From Chrysomallon squamiferum (lineage: Eukaryota > Mollusca > Gastropoda > Neomphalida > Peltospiridae), in contig CM022665.1 of assembly GCA_012295275.1 (NCBI GenBank), positions 7,947,976 through 8,011,975 of the forward strand: a DNA stretch of 64,000 bases, read 5' to 3'. Under the pieces are notes generated by a model, which saw nothing but the letters and a program-made list of their open reading frames with translations, ran no database searches and was not told where the DNA came from. Shown in pieces: positions 11,501 to 42,400 of this stretch. The position numbers and the translations under genes were made by a program. Numbering within the stretch: position 1 is the first letter of the stretch; each line of letters begins with the position of its first letter.

Positions 11501-13903
11501 GAAATGACAAATTGTTTGGAATGTAGCAAGCTAATTCATATCTCACTTTTATTTCATGTGAAAATTTCATTACTTAGGTACGAAGCATTCTCAACTGAGA
11601 GCTAATTGCAGTGACACACCTCTGACTATTACACAGACATGTACAACAACAACAGCAAAAACAACGAAATCCTCAAGAACACAGACTTCAACAAACACAG
11701 TGACTATTGAGATGATGGCAGAGACTAATTCAAAAGGTAAAAATGATATTCTAAATATGTTTGGTGTGCCTATCTATAATTTTATCACTTTGTGGATTTC
11801 GAAACTGATCAATTTAGTCCCTTACATTACATAATATTTTTATGCATGATAAACTGGCAAAAAACAAGGCTGGTTTGCACATACAGAAAATTCAACCATT
11901 GAAACAACAGCTTTCAAATATGCATAAAGTTTGTTCATCAATGTATTTACATGAAGATATCCAACTTATGAAAATTAATAATGGTGAAGAGAAAACTGTA
12001 ATTTTAATGAGTTATCGTATCGTAAGTATTAATGTTTACAGAGCCATCATTACTGACTTATAGCTTTGTCTCATTTTCATTTTGTCCAGTCATCTAATGT
12101 TGTATAAATTCTACATTTCTAATAGTTCTTCATAACTGCCTATTTTAAATGTCTGCTTTTAGATAATTGTTATTGATGGCTGCTAAAATTTCCTTGCTGG
12201 ATTTATTAATATTGTAACCAAAAAGTTCTGAACTGAATAATATGTTCTAATTCAATATTCATAGTCATTATTATATTGTTCAGTTTCAGTGCAACATAGT
12301 TCTGAGTAAATATTTTGAGAATAATACTTTATAGGAAATGCTATTTAAAAAATAAGTTAACTACTTTTTCAGGAGGCATTGGTGCAGGAGGCATAGCTGG
12401 AATAATAACTGGAGTGATTGTACTCGCAGGATGTTGTACTGGCGCTTTTCTCTTCTACAGGCACAGACAAAAAATACATGTATGTATATCAAACACTGCA
12501 TTTACAATAACAGTATCCTTTTTTATAATACATGAAAAACGTCATTTTGTCAATGCTTTATATTCTCATTTATTTTGTTGTTGTTGATTAATCAATTAAC
12601 AGTATTAGCATTTATCAGTTTGAAAAAATCCCAGCAGTATTCTTATAGTTTTCATCTTTGTTACTAATTTTTAAAACAGTAATACCATACTTTTTAAGAT
12701 GTCACTCACTTAAGCAGCAGTTCTAACATAGAGATGCATTTATAAATATATACATACATAAATGTGAAGTGTAAAATATGTCATGTACAAGCGTGCAATA
12801 AGAGAAATACGTTTCCTGTTTTGTGAGCATCTGAAATAATGTGAGGCTGTTTTCATTTTATTATTTTTATTATTATGCATATTTTCAGGCTGCCTCTGAT
12901 GTCCCCAAAGAGACTCAAAAGGTTTCTATGTCTTTACTATTTTATTTACAGTAATGTCAATGATCCTCATTTCTCTATTAGTCAAATGGGGCACACTGCA
13001 AATTTGGTGCACAAATTTTTATGGTTTGAGGACCAATATATAACAGATCAGCCAGAATTTTAATAACCTGTCTTCAATTACAAGACATTTTTAAAATCTG
13101 CTCCAGGTGCTATCAATACAAAATATTTCAATGTCTGTCTCTCTGTCCATGTGTCTATTTAAATGTCACATAAGATGGAACATTTAACTGAATGACAGTC
13201 AAAAACATATCATTAACATAAATGATTTCATTCTAAACCTGCTTCCTCTTTAAGTTCTTAAATGGCAAGAAATTTTGATTGCTGTGTTAATTATTACATT
13301 TAAAAAAAAAAAAAAGTAAAAGTAAAATGAAATAAAAATATATTTTAGCAAGTTTACAAAATTTTAAATTATTATTATTATTTAATTTTCAGAACACTGT
13401 AAATAATGATCCAAAAGATGTATTAATGAACAAAACTGATACAATAGTGGTAAGTTTTCTAATTAAATCAGATTATTTACAGAAATCACTATTTCGTAAT
13501 TATTATTTTTAAACATGCCTGATTTAAACATGTTCAAATTATAAACCAAATAATAATTTAAGAAAAGAAAAGAAAAAAGCACACAGAACATTGACTTTAA
13601 TGTGAATACATCTGCTTTTGATGTCAATGAAATAAAATAAGATTTATCTGAAACATACTTGGCCATGTATAAGGATTATGAAGTCAGTTAACCACATCAA
13701 ATAACACTGATGTAAAGTTACATATAAAAAAAAGAAAAAGATAAATTAAAAAACAAAAAAGAGGAAATGTTTGCTTTTATATAAAAAAATAATAATGTAA
13801 AATTAGACTTAATAAGAATAATAATATAGACTTCATATTTAATTATTATTATTATTATCATTTTCAGGGTAAGATGCCTGCAGGTACAACACTTCCCCAG
13901 TAG
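8522..13903 (+). CDS. Unrecognised type I membrane protein with cysteine-rich ectodomain (406 aa, 8 exons)
   Basis: I assembled this gene from GT/AG signals. The exons are 8522-8582, 8943-9389, 10668-10988, 11578-11736, 12373-12479, 12889-12921, 13393-13449 and 13868-13903; together they make 1,221 bases in one frame ending at TAG. Residues 1-20 (MILSIFSIALIIQGFVCFSK) form a signal peptide. Exon 2 codes about 149 residues with ten cysteines, and its end (RCTG, NCNF, YVSFAVDCI) loosely recalls SUEL/rhamnose-lectin-like domains. Exon 3 codes 107 residues with four cysteines and several N-glycosylation sequons. Exon 4 codes a Thr-rich stalk. Exon 5 codes a Gly-rich membrane helix (GGIGAGGIAGIITGVIVLAG) followed by basic YRHRQK. 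Exons 6-8 code a short tail. A surface or adhesion role is inference; the lectin resemblance is weak. The splice joins and overall topology are strong. Confidence 0.82.
9611..9671 (+). repeat. Dispersed repeat, copy 2
   Basis: Matches 7451-7512 across GAAACAATACACTCTGAATT and following bases. It lies inside the second intron of the membrane-protein gene, so the element can sit within introns. Confidence 0.6.
11279..11456. repeat. (AAT)n and poly(A) low-complexity block
   Basis: AAT-rich trinucleotide repeats are followed by several long A runs broken by a few other bases, within intron 3 of the membrane-protein gene. Confidence 0.85.
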
Positions 13904-14026
13904 AAATACCTTTGAACTTTTGTGTTCTGTTTATTAGAATACAAACATGCTAAAATGAGTGAATTGAAAGTAGCTATAATTTTTTGTATGACATTAATAA
14001 ACCAGTATGTAACCAGATAAATATAC

Positions 14027-14030
<4 letters not shown>

Positions 14031-14066
<36 letters not shown>
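14031..14066. repeat. (CA)n microsatellite
   Basis: About 18 uninterrupted CA units, followed by interrupted CA/TA repeats to about 14160, in the 3' region of the membrane-protein gene. Confidence 0.95.
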
Positions 14067-14070
<4 letters not shown>

Positions 14071-14249
14071 CACACACATACATAAAATAAACATGCATAT
14101 ACAAATATACATAATAATATATAAAGATACACATATAGGCACATTCATACATACACATAATATATACATAGCATTATTATTTGTTTATTACTTAATTATT
14201 ACTGGTTTTTGTGCTTGATATAACAAAACGTTTTTATAAAATTACAAAA

Positions 14250-14345
14250 GGCAAAATTTCTTTAAGATAAAGTGAAATAAATGAAAGATAAATTTCATTA
14301 TGTATTTAATATATATGACAGGACCACATGCAGTTGGTCTGTTTA
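14250..14345 (+). repeat. Dispersed repeat, copy with both halves
   Basis: The left half (GATAAAGTGAAATAAATGAA and following bases) is nearly identical to 19821-19880. The right half (ATGACAGG then CACATGCAGTTG) matches 15038-15064. The shared parts suggest fragments of one interspersed element; the family is not recognised. Confidence 0.6.
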
Positions 14346-14991
14346 GTATTATTATAATTGAAATGATTTATGGAGTTGATTAATTAATATTTTAGAATGT
14401 ATCTCATTATCTATAACTATTTTGTATTGTGTGTTTGTGTACACAATTATACATATAAGCTGAAAATAACAATGGAAAAGATTACAAAGTATATGATTTT
14501 ATTTTGTACATCCGTCCTATTTTAACTGTGATATACAAATTTATTTTATTATTATATACAACTGAGCATTATATGCTTTCAATTTATTAAAATTATTTTA
14601 TTTATTGCAGTTATATTTTGTATTTTACCGTCTGCTTAATAAACTGTTAAACAATAAACTTGTTGATGTTTTTGATGCTTTGTCAAAATGGTTCATAAAA
14701 ATGTACTGAAATATATATTTTAGATGAATCTGCTTAGATGAACTTAATTTTGTAGAGTTTTTCCCTTTCAAATATGATCACTCAAATATTCTCAGTATTT
14801 CTCTATGCAACTCTCCAGTTTAAAGCACTGTTATTATTATTACAATTATTAATATTAGCATGGGTCAAAACTAGAATGATGCAAGCAAAAATTTTGTTTA
14901 ATGATCTTATTACATTTTTATTATTATTGTTTTCATCATTTATTTTTTCTGTTTATGATTTAATAAAATTACTGTGTATTTTACGAAGATT

Positions 14992-15023
<32 letters not shown>

Positions 15024-15032
15024 AATATAAAT

Positions 15033-15066
15033 TAAATATAAATGACAGCATCACATGCAGTTGTTC
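15033..15066 (+). repeat. Dispersed repeat, right-half fragment
   Basis: AAATGACAGCATCACATGCA and following bases match the right half of the repeat at 14250-14345 with few differences. Confidence 0.5.
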
Positions 15067-16003
15067 TCAAAAGCACATAAACAAAGACAGATATTTACTA
15101 TAACAATGTCAACTGAATGTGGTTTTCTATAAAACACCTATTTGCAAAGCTATCCTGATGATAATGTCATACTGAGAATAATTAACTGAATTCTCTGTTG
15201 TTGTTTTTTCATGTTTCAATGCAGATTTTTCAGATGTGACAATACATTTTAACAACCTCATTAATCTTGTAGTTTTCAGATTACTTTAAACTGGTTTGAC
15301 ATTTTTATCTGGATTGTTTTATTTGTTTTCATATTATCTTCTCCAGAAATCAGTATCCAGGGTCATTGTGGCTGACTTGAGTAAAAATAGGTGTAATATT
15401 AGGAAACTGTAATGACTTTAAAATATTAGTAAGGGTAAAAATGTTATGACACTTTTATTAGAACTGTCACTGACTATAAATAGATGTAACTGCTCTGGTC
15501 TATATTTTTTACCTGATCATCAAATTAACTGGCAAAATAAAAACAGTAGAAAGTCAGCATAAAGCTGTATTGGAGTTAACATGTGGTTAAATTAAATTGC
15601 AGTTAAATTAAATTTAATCATTACATAGAAGAAAACTTAAGATTAATTGATAACAAGATGTAATTTAATCAATAATGTATTCTTTGTTGTTATTTACCCC
15701 TTCTTCCCAACAGTCAACAAGTTTTTCAATGCCTCTGCAATAAATTTGAATCAGTTATGAACCGCAATGACTTATTCCTCAACCCAATATTTTGTACAAT
15801 TTCAAGTGTTTTGTTCATTACAATACTCTCATGAGATTAATCTTGATATAGATAATATTCAGAGTAAGCACAGCTGATAGCAGTTTTGAAAGTCATTTAT
15901 TTCTTTACACAGTAGGTAATAAGATATGAAACGGGGGATTTCACTAATATGAAGATATTCTTGTACATATATATGCATTTGGATTTTAAATCTTACTTTT
16001 TTC

Positions 16004-16005
<2 letters not shown>

Positions 16006-16036
<31 letters not shown>

Positions 16037-16056
16037 GTTATTATTATTATCATTAT
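16006..16056. repeat. (TTA)n trinucleotide repeat
   Basis: An imperfect TTA/ATT array next to the tRNA-like relic at 16103-16170. Read on the minus strand it lies 3' of the tRNA-like part, as a SINE tail would. Confidence 0.85.
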
Positions 16057-16102
16057 TAGTGAATAAACAGTATTAATAGAGAAAAAGACACACACTAAAA
16101 AG

Positions 16103-16170
16103 TTCCTGATGCTGGAAACTGAACCACCTTGGTGAAAGCCAGGGATCCTAACCACTTGATCACACTTGAT
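16103..16170 (-). pseudogene. tRNA-Glu-like relic or SINE head
   Basis: On the minus strand, bases 16163-16143 read GTGATCAAGTGGTTAGGATC, a good internal A box. About 18 bases on, GGTTCAGTTTCC (16125-16114) is a degenerate B box. Between them CCTGG-CTTTCAC-CAAGG is a near-complete anticodon arm with anticodon TTC, as in tRNA-Glu. The acceptor stem does not pair and the T arm is damaged, so a working tRNA is unlikely. A tRNA-derived SINE head or a tRNA pseudogene is the best reading. Confidence 0.55.
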
Positions 16171-18948
16171 ATATAACAGTCACGACTAGTTATAATAGAT
16201 ATATTTTGTTGTGGAAAAGGAGGAAGTGTGATCTTTTTGTTCACTAATCTCAATTTATTAATTGAAACTACTGCAGTACTAAAGGTTATACAAAAATTTT
16301 TAACAAAAGTAAGAAAATTTTAGGTGTTATTATATATATTTTTTAACAATAGTATTTTTATCAGAATGTCAGTGGTGTTAAACAGTTCAAATAAGATAAT
16401 TTTTTTTAAATAAATAAAAAATTTTGGAGGATCAATCCATTTTTTTTTTTTAAACTTTTGTATGGACAAAACCAGAAATTTTGCTTTATATATATATTTT
16501 AACATACACATCATCTTCAATTTTAAAAAATAAAATGAAAATTTTTAAATGAAAACCATTATATTTAAAAAAAGAAAAAAACATTTTTTTATGCATATAA
16601 AACAGAAAAAACAAATATTAAAAAACATATAAAACATCAGATTGTTGTAATTAATGCAAATGGTGTTTCTCACTAGATTTAAATTTAGTTATCCTATGAG
16701 TTATGATCATATTGAATAATAATAAAATTGTTGTATTATTATTCTATTCAGGCAATAATAAATATATTTTTATTTCTATGCAATGACGACATCAGGAATT
16801 CAAATGAGTAGTTGGCATATAAGGACTTAGTAAGAACAATTTAACAAAAAAGTAATAATAATAATAATAAATAAATAGCTATTATTATACAGTGTATTGC
16901 TAATTTAAACAAGATCAAAATTTAAATAAAAGCAAAACAAACTCAAAGAAAATCAATTACATGTATCCAGTTTTTATTTATTCTGAAAACATGACATTAC
17001 AATGGAAAAAATAGCAGAATCTTTAACACACACACACACGTATATATTTGAAGTTCTTTCATAAATTCTGAATGCAGAATAAATAGATAATATAACAGAA
17101 GTAAATATTTTATATTCATGAAATTTGAAAAAATTAATTCATTTTATCGTGTATTACATTCACCTTTTAATATTTTATTAAAATGAAATTATAAAATTAT
17201 GAGAATACTGATCACATTCATTGTTCAGTTAAAAGCCGTAATTGTAACCGTACCAGTTTAAATAAACAAAAATCCTAAATACTTTGAAAACTATAAAACT
17301 GTTTTAAATCATTCTTCATATTAATGTTTAACAATTTCATTTACAAGAAAAATAGATTACTGTAAATTTCAAAACACAAAATAAAGTGTTTTTTTTAAAA
17401 TTCTCTCTTGAAAAAAAAAAATATAATTAATGATTGAACTTTAATAACTGAATGTAAAAAGAACATCAGTTAATAACAAAAATAACAATGTTTAATTGTT
17501 ATTAATTTAAAAATTATTTATCAACAATAAATGATTCAGATAATATATTTACATGTGACACAAAAATATGTAAACAACTTCTTCATGAACATTAAACCAC
17601 TTAAAACTAATTAGTTTTCTTACAAGTTGATTGTTTTTCAGAATCTGATAATCTCTATGACAGTGCTCACATTTTTTTCTATTTACAGTCTGAATTAGAT
17701 CTTAACTTTTTATTATATAAGTCTGTTTTACAGTAATCCAACAGGTAACAGAAAACACAATACAGTTCAGAACTAAATTATATTATTTCAAATGCTCATA
17801 AAACTAATAACACATCTTATATTTAAAACATAATAAATTCATTTTTATTTATAATTAATGTGATAAGGAGTACAATTAAAGAATGGTCAATAGAAGACTG
17901 AAATTAAATTACAGAAAGAATATAAACTAAATTCCAAACTGTTGTACAGAAAAATATCACACATATATACAATTTGTGAAAATATATAATGCAGAACAAA
18001 GAAGTAAATGTAACAAATTATAAAATTTATAAAACTGAAACTATAATTGGTACAATATGTAGAAAATATGTAGAAAAGATGCTAAATAAATTTAATTAAT
18101 TTAATTAACAATAAAAAATATTTACATTCTGTTTAAACCTTAAATACATATTTAATTATAAATTTAAATATCAGTTTATTTTTACATTTTTACATAATCA
18201 GTAAACAGAAGACTAAAGTCCAGTTTAAATAAAATTCACATAAATATATATTATATATAATTGTTTAAAAAAAAAAAAGATCAAAAATTAAAAATACACA
18301 TTGTGTAAAACAAATGTCATCACAACTGCAAGATTCAGTAATATAATCATTTATTATAATATTGATAAATTTAAAGTATACCTATGGAGATATGAAGAAA
18401 AAGTCTAACTATATTCTGCATTCATCTATGCTACATTTTTTTTTTTTTTTTTTATCCAGTGTTTATTAATGGTGAAATGCTACAACAAAAATATGTGGGC
18501 ACTGCCATGTTTCCACAATCACAACTGTATCATTACATGTACAGGGTAGATCTATTTGTTGTAAAATTTTATCTCATGTCAGAAATATACAGCTATTTGT
18601 CTGTCTGGTATACAGTGAAATTGGGACTTCATTAAGGTGCCTTGTAACAGCTTTATTTTTTTGTAATACTTTGTTATGAGTGATAACTGTTCACCCAAAA
18701 CAATAAAATAATTTAGTGCAAATCATTTTGTTAGACCATTTATTCATATTACCACAGGTACATTTTAAAGCAACACCTTTCCAGATTTCACTGAATTTGT
18801 TTCTATGTTTTCCCAGAGAGAATTCTAAAACCTAACCAGGTATTTTGAAGACTTCTTACCTACAGATATTGAAATAAAATAAAGTTGTAAAGCAAAAGCT
18901 TTTGCTTACTGTCCAAACTGAAAGAAAATGATTTGTATAAACAGCTTA

Positions 18949-37673
<18,725 letters not shown>

Positions 37674-39450
37674 GCTATTTCACTAAATACATGAATTCAG
37701 TATAAACATTTACTTTCTATAATGAATTATTTTTTATATCTGTTCATTCTATGATCCAAAAAAACAACAACAAAAAACAACTGGTAAATCTGTTACACAC
37801 ATGAATTTATTTATAATTGTATTTCTATAACACTCAAGTTCTGAGATATTTAGCTGTTTTCTTGTGGTCACTAAATTTAAGCAAACAGGTATTTAGTAAT
37901 TTCAAAGCCTCTTGTCTAACCCTTAAAAAGGTGTTTTTTGTTGAATGTATATTTGTAATATTACATTCACGTAACATTGAACCTTAAGGTTGACTATACA
38001 GTGTTATATATAAAATTATTACAGTAATACTCAGTAACTGAGTAAGCTGGGATAGATTTTTATATAGATTTGGGAGTTTTATTAGTAGGCAGTCTGAAGT
38101 GGATTCTTAATTAAGTCATTGGACGTATATTGGTATCTGTAACTTGTGTAAGAAAATATATTTCGTTATTGTTGTTGACAAAATGATGGGTATACTGCTA
38201 TACATATAAAATAACGTGACTCGTGAACGTTCACAGAAAGTGGAGAAATACTGAACACTGCAATTAAATACGTAGTTCGGACTATATATTAATTTATAGA
38301 ACAGAATTTTTGTTAGAAGCAAAACAAATGTTAATTACTTAATCAGTTAATTTAATGTATCACATTCAATGATTCATGATATTCATCATATTGTGCATAA
38401 TCCGTTACAAGGTAATTTATAGTATTTTAATTTAACCGATTGACTCCGAAGCGTGACACAATCAACAATACCAACAGTATTTTCCACAACAACAACAACA
38501 AAAAAAGCGGTTTCGAATCATCCGCCTTTCCCTCAAGTTTGCCTCGTTAACGCCACCTGCGTGAATTTTCGAGATCATAATTTGACTTTTTATTCATATA
38601 ACTTCTGACAGACTGTTATAAATTGTAAAATATATTTTGCTTGGAACAGGATAATTTATTCATTTATTGTTTGCTTGTTGGTTAATGAAAGAGGGAAAAG
38701 AATAAAAAAGAGAGCAAATAGAAAGAAAAGAGAAGAAGAAAACAAAGATAAAGAAAGAATGACGAAAAGAAATGTATGAGAAAAAATGCATCCTATGGTA
38801 TTAATCATGGAGCTAAATTAAAATAATATACTCAGGTAAAATATAAACCTTATTTATTTATGAAAAGCAGGCCACTTGGACTCTGATGCATCGAATGCTA
38901 TAATAATTTGCCCTATTTGTAACTAGTTATTAGTAGCTCCGCAAATCGTTTGAAGATCCTAATTTTATATTTTCGTATTAAAGTATTGGCGGTAAATTTG
39001 GTATAGTTGTGAAGGAACCGGAGGATTTTTATAATTTATATAAACAAAAGTATGTAGAAATGTATAAATTAATCCACGACAAATGTTGAATGTTTTGCTG
39101 TTGTTAATGCTTGTTATAAATCTATTTCTATTTTAATTTGTAGATTAATTAAGTAAGGAAAGAAGAGTAATAATTTTTTATCACTTTATCTGTGAAATTT
39201 TATGAATCTCGATCAGATCACCACAGTTCACAATACCATTAAAACAATGAATTTTTATAATATATAAAAAAATGATTTTGTTTGTTTTCCTTTTATACTT
39301 TTATTTAATATTACTGGAACGTTGACAGCTTACTTAAAAATAAATGTACTTCAGAATTAAAATAGATTCTAGAGTTAATCTAGATCGGTAGAGGTAAACA
39401 ATATTAATAATGATATTGATAATTAATATCTGTAATTTTTCCATTTCCAG
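37674..39450. promoter_or_regulatory. Divergent POLQ/CHAF1B promoter region
   Basis: The start codons of POLQ (minus) and CHAF1B (plus) are 1.78 kb apart and head to head. No coding exon is seen between them. The stretch at about 38440-38580 is less AT-rich than its surroundings and has several CpG-containing words (AAGCGTGAC, AAGCGGTTTCG, TTAACGCCACC). TTGGCGGTAA at 38986-38995 is close to the E2F consensus TTGGCGGGAA. The CHAF1B ATG directly follows a splice-acceptor-like tract, so its 5' UTR may be spliced from an exon in this region; CTCAG/GTAAAA at 38835/38836 is a possible donor. Shared S-phase control is inference. Confidence 0.5.
38986..38995 (+). promoter_or_regulatory. Candidate E2F-like site
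   Basis: TTGGCGGTAA differs by one base from the E2F-type sequence TTGGCGGGAA. It lies 456 bases upstream of the CHAF1B ATG. A single match of this length can occur by chance. Confidence 0.3.
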
Positions 39451-42400
39451 ATGAAGGTTATTACTCCCATGATCTGCTGGCATGAACGTGAACCAATTTA
39501 CAGCGTCGATCTTCAGCCTGGAAATCACAGGATCCAGCGACTTGCCACAGCATGTGTCGACAAAACTGTTAGGGTTTGTGAATTTTTATTTTTATTTTTT
39601 TTTTTAAATAAAATTATATTTACTGTCAACAGTAAAACTATCAAATCTTATTTCATTTTTTAAATAAATGTTTAAAAATTGGTGATCTTGAAATTTCGGT
39701 CTATCTCTTGTTAGCAGAGTCAGAGATTTGATTCAATATTTTTCTACTAATATTTATTTTAATACTAGTATTACTACTATTGACTTTTCAGTGACAAAAG
39801 TGTGTTTTCAGACCTGATCTATTATGGTGGATTCTTCCTTAAAGCCATCACACCCAGCATTTCCATTATATTTTTAAATATGTTTTCATAAGTTACAAGT
39901 TTAAATTTTTAGTTAAATACAGGAATGTTACTTTTGGTTTTGCTTTATCATATATAGTAGGTATGTGACAAAATTAAAAAAGATATCATTTTCCTATTAA
40001 ACTATATATCATCAGAAAGAACAAAAAAAAACACCCAGCAGATTAAAAGGACATCAAGTTGATAGCATTGATATCAACAGTTAGCCAGTATTTTTCCATC
40101 AGAATCTATGGAGAAACTGTGATTGATTTCCTTCATTTGTCAGCATAAAAATTGAATATATTATATCTGTAAATTGAAATCAATATATATCATTATATGT
40201 ATTATATATCAAAATGAAGCTTTAGGTGAATTCTAGACCTATACAGTATTTGTTAGAATGTTGCTAACATTCCTCAGTTTTAATGAATTAATTGACTGCA
40301 CTAATTATCCCATATATACCTTATACCTTAGCTCTGTAATTCCTAGAAATGAATCCAGTATACAAAAATATCATTTTATAAGACTGATGAATTGTAGAGA
40401 CCTTTTCATTTTCAAGCATTTTGTTAGCATTCATTATTTTTATCTGTTAATACTTAATTAATAACATTAACTAGCATTAATTTGCCTTATGACTTTCTTC
40501 ATAATCATCATCTTTATCAGAAAGAATATATTATCTAAAATAGAAATATTATAACAAATTATTACTAGATCAAAGAAAATAAATGAAACATCAAACTTTT
40601 CAGACATTGTATGAAATTTGGTGGGCTGAGAGAAATGAATAATTTATAATTTGTATATGATTTAAAGTCCCAAATATGCTATGCTTAATCACATTTTGAA
40701 ATGGTAAATTAGTCTGTTGATTTACCATTGTTTATCAAATATCATGTGTCAAAAAATGACTACCGTGATGAAGCTGAAAAGGTAAACTGTCATGATGTTT
40801 GTCATTTTTGAAAATATGTAACAATAAATGAATAATGAAGGAACCCTCTTCAGGGAAAGCAAAATCACATCACAAAAATCAGGTGAGCTCCCGCTGTGAC
40901 ATAGGCAGCTTTTGTCGCATACAGATATATAGATATCTAAAATAATAATAATCAAATATTGTTACATTTTAAAATAATTTTCAGATGTGGGAAGTGAAAG
41001 TGAAAGATGGAAAATGTGACATTCTTTTTTTATCAACACTAAGTCGACATTCTAGATCAGTAAATGTCTGCAGATTTTCACCAGATGGTGAGTATATTAG
41101 TCATTACTGGAGAGAAAAAGGATTTTCTTTTCTGTATCAGAAAAGAAAATTTAATTTTAATTTTATAGATTTCATTTATTTAAATGCTTTTAAACTGTAA
41201 CAACTAATTTTCAGGAAAAGTAACTTGATATTAGATATATATATACATATTAGAAATCAGTTCCTTGTTTGAATGCAAATTCTTTTTACAAAAAGGCTAA
41301 ATATATTTAAAAGTAATTATTTTACTAAGACTGAAATGGTTTATCTTGGACTGAGAACTGCTTATAACAAATCTTTTTCAGTTTTAGTGTAATATTTCTA
41401 AAATTATAGCATTAAAATACTTAACATGATATGATAGTTACTGATTTATAAGTTGTTATTTTAAAAACAATTTGTACTTGGTTTCAGGTTGTACACTGGC
41501 ATCAGCAGGTGATGGTAAGTTGATGTTTTGAAATGTATTTTATAATATTAAGATTTAAATTGTTTTCTTTGTATTTAAGAAAATAATACATAAAATCTTG
41601 TATAGAAAGATTCCACTTTTTTAGAATATTTTGTAAGTTCTAAAAAAAATACTTCATTTAACTTTTTAGATATAATTTGACTTGTTGACAAAAATATATA
41701 GCAATACTTTTAATAAAAATGTATCTAATAGGTGTTTGTTTCTGTTTCAGACTGTACAATTGCATTTTGGAAACTGAATAACACCCACAATCATGGAAAT
41801 AACATATTTCAAGATTACGATGAAGAAAATAAAGAGAACTGGGTCACTTTTAAGATGTTACGGTAAGCAGTCTTTTACCCTTCCAGACATTTCTGTTATA
41901 CTTGATTTATGAAACATTTATGTTGGTTAACAATTTTAATTATCATATAAGAATTAAAATACAGTTTGAATATTTAAAAACTGACATGATATTACCTAAG
42001 ATAAAAATGTTATAAGAGACAAAGAGCTGACATTCTCCTGGTTAAAAGAAATATTATTTAAGTTATTTTAAAATTTTGTATTTCCATCCATTTCAACCTA
42101 ACTTTATAGATAAATGTTCATTCATTGTGTTTCTGAATGAAAAGCTGCTGTTTGCTAAATTAGAAGCAAACTATAACATTTAGTCATCTATTCATTAAGA
42201 AAGACAACTCTAATATAATAATATAAAGTACTGGTAATCAGACTTGCATGTGTTCATAGACATTTAAGGAGAAAATATTGTTAAGACAGTAAGAACATAT
42301 CTTAACATTTGAGGGAAGACATGTTAATGAATATCAATAAAATTCGAGAAAACTTTTTATATTCACTAATTTTCAGTTTCGTCACATTCATATTGTGTAG

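Larger units (their letters stand above)
13904..18948. other. Gene-free stretch, about 5 kb, between convergent genes
   Basis: This holds the 3' UTR of the membrane-protein gene (a candidate AATAAA at 14276-14281) and, on the other strand, the POLQ 3' UTR (a TTTATT near 18652 is a candidate POLQ poly(A) signal). Between them are (CA)n at 14031-14066, an AT-rich tract near 15000, a tRNA-like relic near 16100-16170 and a TTA repeat. I see no exon with coding character. Confidence 0.55.

Noticed and set aside
15859-16155. Minus-strand open frame near the tRNA-like relic
   Set aside because: It reads through the tRNA-like relic and the TTA array, so it is repeat sequence and not a gene.
16103-16170. 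A working tRNA-Glu gene
   Set aside because: The acceptor stem does not pair and the T arm is damaged.
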